NCBI GenBank assembly: GCA_963920575.1
Contig: OY986966.1
Span: 26,999,717 to 27,063,716 of the forward strand
Reading direction: 5' to 3'
Length of the DNA stretch: 64,000 nt
DNA from: Narthecium ossifragum
Lineage: Eukaryota > Streptophyta > Magnoliopsida > Dioscoreales > Nartheciaceae
Below, piece after piece: positions 58,519 through 64,000 of the stretch. The notes beneath the pieces are model-generated. The model did not search any database and was not told the DNA's origin. It worked only from the letters and a program-made list of their open reading frames with translations. Position numbers and translations under genes: made by a program. Position 1 is the first letter of the stretch. Every line of letters begins with the position of its first letter.

Positions 58519-58585
58519 TATTAAAGAATGACACAAAATCACATTAAAGTAAGGATAGGGATAGGAAAGTTATTGGAAATGCTCT

Positions 58586-60670
58586 CCTACAAGTGAAAAA
58601 AAACTATAATATAATACCTTAAGGGTGAGATCTTACAGTTGTACATAAAATACTAGCATAACTATAACCAGATTCCGTTCTTCAAAAATCGTAATATTAG
58701 TTGTTAGGTCAAAAAGGCTCATTCCATTTTTGTGACCGTAGATATGGAATTGGCAAAGTTAAATCGGAAGAAGTCAAAGGCACTCAAGGACAACAAAAAT
58801 ATATTTAGAATGGTTTACATATGTGATCTCTGAATTTTGCAAGGGTACATATATATAATCAAAAAAATCTAGATGAGAATTTATACGCAAAAAACAGGCT
58901 AGAGACGTCCTCAAATTGAGTTATCCTTGTTGTCATGGATAGTGTCCGTCATAGCTATCTGGCCCTCAAATATAGATATCGAAGGTTGCGACCAACAAAT
59001 ACTGCGGTGGTTTTAAATGCCTCCTTTCTTTCACACACGGACACACCACATTTGAGCATACACTTCAAGAGCAGGGCAAAATATTATTCCCTGGAAATTC
59101 AAATGGTGGAGAAGATGAGAGTCACAATAATTTTCCTAATTAGTGAGATCACTGAGCATATACACACTAGCTAACACATCAGTCGAGAAAGAGGGTACTG
59201 GTGAATTAATTAATACTAACACTGTACATAAATGGTCAGCAGCTGCAGGTCCCAATTCAACTACCAATTTTCAGGTTTTTGGAGCGAGATCCCACTGTTA
59301 TCTTAGAACGGTTTGATAACTTCCGCTCAGCACGTTCTTTGTTATCTTTCATCTTTCACTATTGATAAGTCGCGTGTCTCACGTTCTCCGTTGTTTTTTC
59401 GTTTCTTCATATCATGGTTTGGCTGATGAAGGTTTTGTTTGGTTGATGGGCTTTTTTATTGTTGCACTATCGTCCTTCTTGACCGATACTTACTTTCTGC
59501 ATCCATCTTCATCGTCTTTAGTTGATTTTTTTCTTGTCTTTAAATCATCATCGTTCGTGACTGACGACTTCTTTTCGAGAAGATGATCATCGTCTTTAAA
59601 TGATAACTTTCTTCTTTTGGTCGATGATCTCTTGCTTATCTTAGAACATCATTGTCAAATTTCCTGGGAAAGGTTGTCGATCATATTTATTATACTGACA
59701 TGTCAATCATTAATTGATTAGTCATTATTTTAACTAACAGCTTGGGAGACACGCGACAGCAGCCGTAGGCAGCTGACAAGTATATATAGTCCTCTCTTAC
59801 CAATCCAAAAATAGCACACTACACTATATGATTAGGTAGTCAACTTCAGATGACAACAGCTGGTCAAATAACTCGATCACAATCCTCATAGTTAACGGAC
59901 CAGATTAGTCAAACCTTAGAAATTAATCTTGGTTACTACTTTTCAGTTTTACTCGGCTCGAAATACTGTCTCTTTTACATGAAAGCAAGGAGAAATTTGT
60001 TGCATAACAGTCTATAGAGGCAGAAAAGAATGGCGATGGCGAGCAGAACCTGATATGGTTCCATGCATCAAGCACGTTTGGCTTTCAGATTATTGATATA
60101 TAATCACGCTGGAAAAGCAAGATGTTCTATCTCATTCAGCTGGGCTCTCGTGGGTAGAGATGCCGGCGGCGGCTGCCGGAGTTGGTGGAGATTGAGGAGG
60201 CCAGGGGTGGAGGGCGGTGGCGGTGAAGGAAAACGTGATGGGTGTGGATGAAGACAATGGTTTTTTTTGCATATTTTCTTTTAAATTTCATAAAATAATA
60301 ATAATAATTTTGTGGCGCAGAAACGGCGGTGCATATAAAAATTCCGTAAACGCTATTTAAAGTTATCTGGCCTGTCCTCCTGATCGTCTCTGACCCAAAT
60401 AGGCCTTCGGATCATTTTAAATCCCTCCCACTCCGCTATGGAAGCCAATGAAAGTATGCCACCAGACTCATCTTCCTCTAAATTTCCATCTCCATCGCTG
60501 CCCTTATCCATCTATAAAGCACCTTAAAATATTCCGCAGGACCACGTGGTGTCAACGTTTCGTCCCCAGTCTGCAACTCCGCAACCAAACTGGAAAACTA
60601 GTTCGAAGATATCGTAGAGCCACTTACGGACTTCCAAGACTTCCTCTCATCCTCTCGCGGCTATCCGCAG
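58586..60670. other. Intergenic interval upstream of BCE2
   Basis: No gene recognised. 59380-59650 repeats TCATCGTC-type motifs loosely. A G-rich patch lies at 60155-60240. The last 200 bp is the BCE2 promoter and leader. Confidence 0.45.
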
Positions 60671-63600
60671 ATGGCTTGGCGGCGGGCATGGCGTCTTGGC
60701 AGTGCCGCTTCCCGCGCGTGCGGGGCCCCGCGCACGCCGGCCTCTCCGCTTCCCGTCTCCCCGATCCGGGCTTCACGAGCGGTTGGATCCCCTTACTCGT
60801 GCGCCCACGCCAGTGAGCTCTCCAAGGTTTCATTTGTTGGAAAGATGGTGTTTTTATAAGATGATTTCGTGTTCTTAGTCGCTATGGGGTTTCGACTGGT
60901 TTTGGGATATACGAATTTTTTTTTTTTCGTTTTGGTGTTTAGGTTGGGGGATTGTGGATTGGTGTGGAGAAGAGGTGGCTATCGAGCCAAGCGTGGGTGG
61001 AGGTGCCCAGTGGTGGAGTGGTGGAGGTGCCTCTGGCTCAGACTGGGGAAGGCATTGCTGAGTGCGAGCTGCTCAAATGGTTCGTTCAAGAGGTGAGGCT
61101 TTCTTTCTTTTTTCTTTTTGGGGTTTACGTTTCGGAGTTGTTGAATTTTATCTACTCACTTGACTACTAGAGACACATCTTTTGGTGGAAGGAGATCTTC
61201 AATGGGGCCAAAGTTTAAAAATTTATGTGAAGTATCATATTGTTTATCTACAAGTGAGCATGCTGGCTTAAATTTATGTCCAGTGTGCCTTATGAGAAGG
61301 GAATTCAATTTCTTATTGCTGCGATCTTTGACAGGGAGATCAAGTGGAAGAGTTTCAACCCCTTTGCGAAGTACAGAGTGACAAAGCAACTATTGAGATT
61401 ACCAGCCGTTTTAAAGGGAAGGTCCATCTGATGCTTTTTGTACCGGGGGACATAGTAAAGGTAGAATCGTATCAGATCTTATGCACTTTGATCCGCTTTG
61501 GTCACTTTTGGCTTCTATCTTTAACAATCTAGTAGAGTTACAGGTTTTGGAATTGTTTTTCAATCATATGAGATTATTTATAGACAATGCTTAATCTTCT
61601 GGCAAGTTTTGTTTCGACAACTGTTTTAGAGGAACTTGTCTCCCCAGTAATATCTGATTTCTCATGTACTTAAACTGATTCTTGCCAATATCTTTCAATC
61701 TAAGGTTTGTTATTTTACCTTTATGATCGGGCTTGCAGGTTGGTGAAACATTGCTGAAGATGCTTGTGGAAGAAAATTGCACTACGCTTGCTCCTGAGGA
61801 TCTTGCCAGTACACCATCAGTAAGTTCTGGGCTAAGTGAGACACATAGTCCAAGCTCCGGGATTAATGAAGAGGCTGTTAGTGGGGTTCTATCTACACCT
61901 TCTGTTAGGCATCTTGCGAAGCAATATGGTCTGAATATAAATGAGATTTGTGGAACTGGTAAAGATGGAAGAGTTTTGGCAGAAGATGTCTTAAAATATG
62001 CTGCTAGCAAGGGGATATGCATAGAGCCACCTTCCTTTTCTGAAGCCAGTGCTGATGCCAGAGTAAAGCTGTCGAAAGGGGACAAAGCATCACATAAGGA
62101 TGCCATAGAAGAAATGCGTTACGAAGATAAGAGAATTCCTCTTAGGTATGAAGTATGAAAACAATATGCGATGGAAGATAAGTTGGAGTCAATCCTTTCC
62201 TGATTATTATATTGAGCGACATTGTAGAACCACCTAGTAGAACTATCTATGTGTTAAGTCAAATCGCATCCATTTTGAGGTCATCCTGTTATTCCTTTCA
62301 TCATATGGTATATCTGTATTAATAAGTAGTTTATTTCTGCCTCCTTACTGCTAAGTTGCCTTTTCCTAACATTGGTACATGTGATGTCTTGGTCTCTTAA
62401 CGAGAATCACGTACCAATAAAAGAGTACTTTATACCTGTGCTTATAAACTCGTTGAGTAACTCCCAACATTGACTTGCTTTCCAGGGGATTCCAGCGGGC
62501 AATGGTCAACTCGATGAGCATGGCTGCAAAGGTTCCACATTTTCATTATCTAGAAGAGATCAATTGTGATACTCTCGTGGAACTCAAGGCTACTTTTCAG
62601 AAAGAGAATACTGAGCCAGATATTAAACATACTTATATGCCGTTTTTTGTGAAGTCACTCTCAATGGCATTGAATAAATACCCATTATTAAATAGCTCTT
62701 TCTCTGAGGAGTCTAATGAAGTCATCCTTAAGGGTATGTAGGCATTCTGTCCAATGCATTCTTAGAATCTATGATTGAAGATATGTTTGCCTTCTGTGCT
62801 TCACTTGCATGCAGCTTTATGTGATTCAAATGTAATGTATGTTGTCTTAAGATATATAATGATGTGTGCTGCGACTATCATCTATTGCGCCTAGTGCAAT
62901 TAGTAGATGCAAATTGCTGTGGTCACTGTGATCTATGGTATGTAGAAGCACTGTTAAATCAATGCCCTACAGACTTTCTTTGGAAGAATTCGTCTTTCTT
63001 GTGTATATGTTGCATGCATTTTGATTCTTTTGTTAGAATTTCTTTGAAAGAATTCGTCTTCCTTGTGTATACGTTGCATGCAGTTCGATTCTTCTGTTAG
63101 AATTTCTTTTAATGAGATCTTCTTCCTTGTGTATATATTTCATGCATTTTGATTCTCTTGATAGAATTCATGTTAGGTTTCCTTTCACTAGCTTTGCTTT
63201 TTATGTAGGATGTCATAATATTGGTGTTGCAATGGCTACTCCCTATGGCTTAGTTGTCCCAATCGTAAAGCAGGTGCAGTCGCTTTCAATTCTGGAGGTG
63301 AGCTTCAACTCCTACAATATCTTAGAAGATAACCGCCTGTTCTGGACTCTCTTCTACTTTTCTTTCCTTTCATTTTTTTGAAAGCTTTCTTTCTCAATCT
63401 AAAATCCTTTAGTTTGAGCCATAAGCTCTAGGTTTCTTGTCAGAATGAGTTCTGGTAATATGTTCCTCTCTCTTACTTTCTGGTCCATTGTGAATTTAAT
63501 GGGCTCTCTTTGTTCCTCATGGATCCATTTTGTATGCTAGTTCCTTCAGTTTCAACTTTAGTTTTGCCTTTTCTCTAACATTCATCCTTTATTTTCTCTT

Positions 63601-64000
63601 CTAGTTGTAAATACACTGTTCTATCTCTTCCTGCAGTTGACTAAATCACTCCTTTTTTACTTGACATGAAAATCTTAGATGCTTTCAATTCTTTTTGGGA
63701 TCATGCTTCCCTATTTTAAAAGCATTTCCTAACTATGACAATCGCTCTATGAAGCTCTCATCTTGGCCAAAGAAAGCATACTAAAGCATGTTAAAATTTT
63801 AGATTACAAAGGAGTTGTCACGGTTACAACAATTGGCGTCAAATAACAAGCTAGCGACTGAGGATATTACTGGAGGAACGATTACGCTAAGCAACATTGG
63901 AGCGATTGGTGGTAAATTTGGTTCACCACTTTTGAACTTACCTGAAGTTGCTATCATCGCAATTGGACGCATTCAGAAGCTTCCTCGCTTTGCTGATGAT
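60671..64000 (+). CDS. BCE2: Branched-chain alpha-keto acid dehydrogenase E2 (partial, cut by the window)
   Basis: Visible exons: 60671-60826, 60943-61092, 61335-61460, 61739-62145, 62486-62733, 63209-63297 and 63803 to the edge; 458 codons seen. E2 transfers branched acyl groups from lipoamide to CoA in mitochondria, in leucine, isoleucine and valine breakdown. The start MAWRRAWRLGSAASRACG is a typical presequence. The lipoyl domain has PLAQTGEGIAECELLKWFV and EVQSDKATIEI with lipoyl Lys119. The E1/E3-binding segment is STPSVRHLAKQYGLNINEI with GTGKDGRVLAEDVL (about 196-229). The acyltransferase core begins with GFQRAMVNSMSMAAKVPHFH and includes NIGVAMATPYGLVVP and TITLSNIGAIGGKFGSPLL. The catalytic His motif lies beyond the edge. 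Exon 1 has an earlier possible donor at 60813, which would break phase. Confidence 0.93.

Larger units (their letters stand above)
56441..58585. mobile_element. Outer decayed DNA transposon, host of the Pack-MULE
   Basis: The ends AGAGCGTTCCTAACAGATTT and, reversed from 58585, AGAGCATTTCCAATAACTTT share about 18 of 26 positions, ending with TTTCCTATC on both sides. Removing the nested 57341-58518 element leaves about 970 bp. The interior is CT-rich, with no transposase. The GAGCATTTCCAA-type end suits a PIF/Harbinger-like MITE, but no target duplication is clear. Confidence 0.5.

Noticed and set aside
60688..60812. Alternative BCE2 start at ATG 60688 with the donor at 60813
   Set aside because: It ends in phase 2, whereas exon 2 needs phase 0. 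ATG 60671 with the donor at 60827 keeps frame and gives a typical mitochondrial presequence.
1..64000. CRISPR arrays, operons, prokaryotic-type attachment sites, virus-derived genes
   Set aside because: None seen. Intron-rich plant genes and plant transposons explain the window.

Overview
The window is nuclear DNA of a flowering plant, most likely a monocot and probably not a grass. The support is spliced genes with plant-type GT-AG introns, plant-only families (LEA_3/SAG21, SWEET, FLZ, DUF538, plant MFP2), very GC-rich 5' ends of coding regions (SEC15, FANCI exon 1, LC8 exon 1) above AT-rich introns, and abundant MITEs, LINE remnants and LTR fragments. The species cannot be named from the sequence alone.

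Layout, left to right: a small LEA_3 (SAG21/LEA5-like) gene with ABRE and DRE motifs (about 0.4-1.2 kb, +); a repeat-bearing gap; a DUF538 pseudogene (6.1-6.7 kb, -) divergent from an intact single-exon exocyst SEC15 gene (7.0-9.3 kb, +); two tandem SWEET sugar-transporter genes (11.9-15.5 and 19.2-21.0 kb, both -); the 18-exon peroxisomal beta-oxidation gene MFP2 (21.9-26.9 kb, -); a mobile-element-rich stretch (27-35.5 kb) that also holds decayed copies of SEC15 and DUF538; the 13-exon Fanconi anaemia gene FANCI (35.7-42.9 kb, +); an LC8 dynein light chain (44.1-48.2 kb, +); Helitron-like elements; an FLZ zinc-finger gene (52.6-53.1 kb, -); nested DNA transposons (55.7-58.6 kb); and the 5' part of the branched-chain alpha-keto acid dehydrogenase E2 gene BCE2 (60.7 kb to the window edge, +). 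Exon junctions were worked out by hand. In every gene model the splice phases agree, and complete genes give lengths normal for their families: MFP2 722 aa, FANCI 1330 aa, SWEETs 252 and 297 aa, SEC15 787 aa, LC8 120 aa, FLZ 129 aa.

The genes are ordinary, independent housekeeping or stress genes and do not form a cluster with one function. MFP2 (fatty-acid beta-oxidation) and BCE2 (leucine, isoleucine and valine breakdown) both belong to starvation or senescence catabolism, and SAG21 is stress- and senescence-associated, but I see no sign that this proximity matters.

The most informative unusual features are: (1) an inverted, decayed duplicate of the divergent DUF538-SEC15 pair about 26 kb away; (2) a Pack-MULE-like element with a perfect 10-bp target duplication and an apparent captured exon, nested in an older element; (3) tandem Helitron-like elements; (4) a hAT-type element with a perfect 8-bp target duplication and very G-rich arms; (5) two GC-AG introns; (6) a run of 21 G on the FLZ mRNA strand just after its stop codon. 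I found no CRISPR array, rRNA, credible tRNA or virus-derived gene, and no convincing wholly new system.
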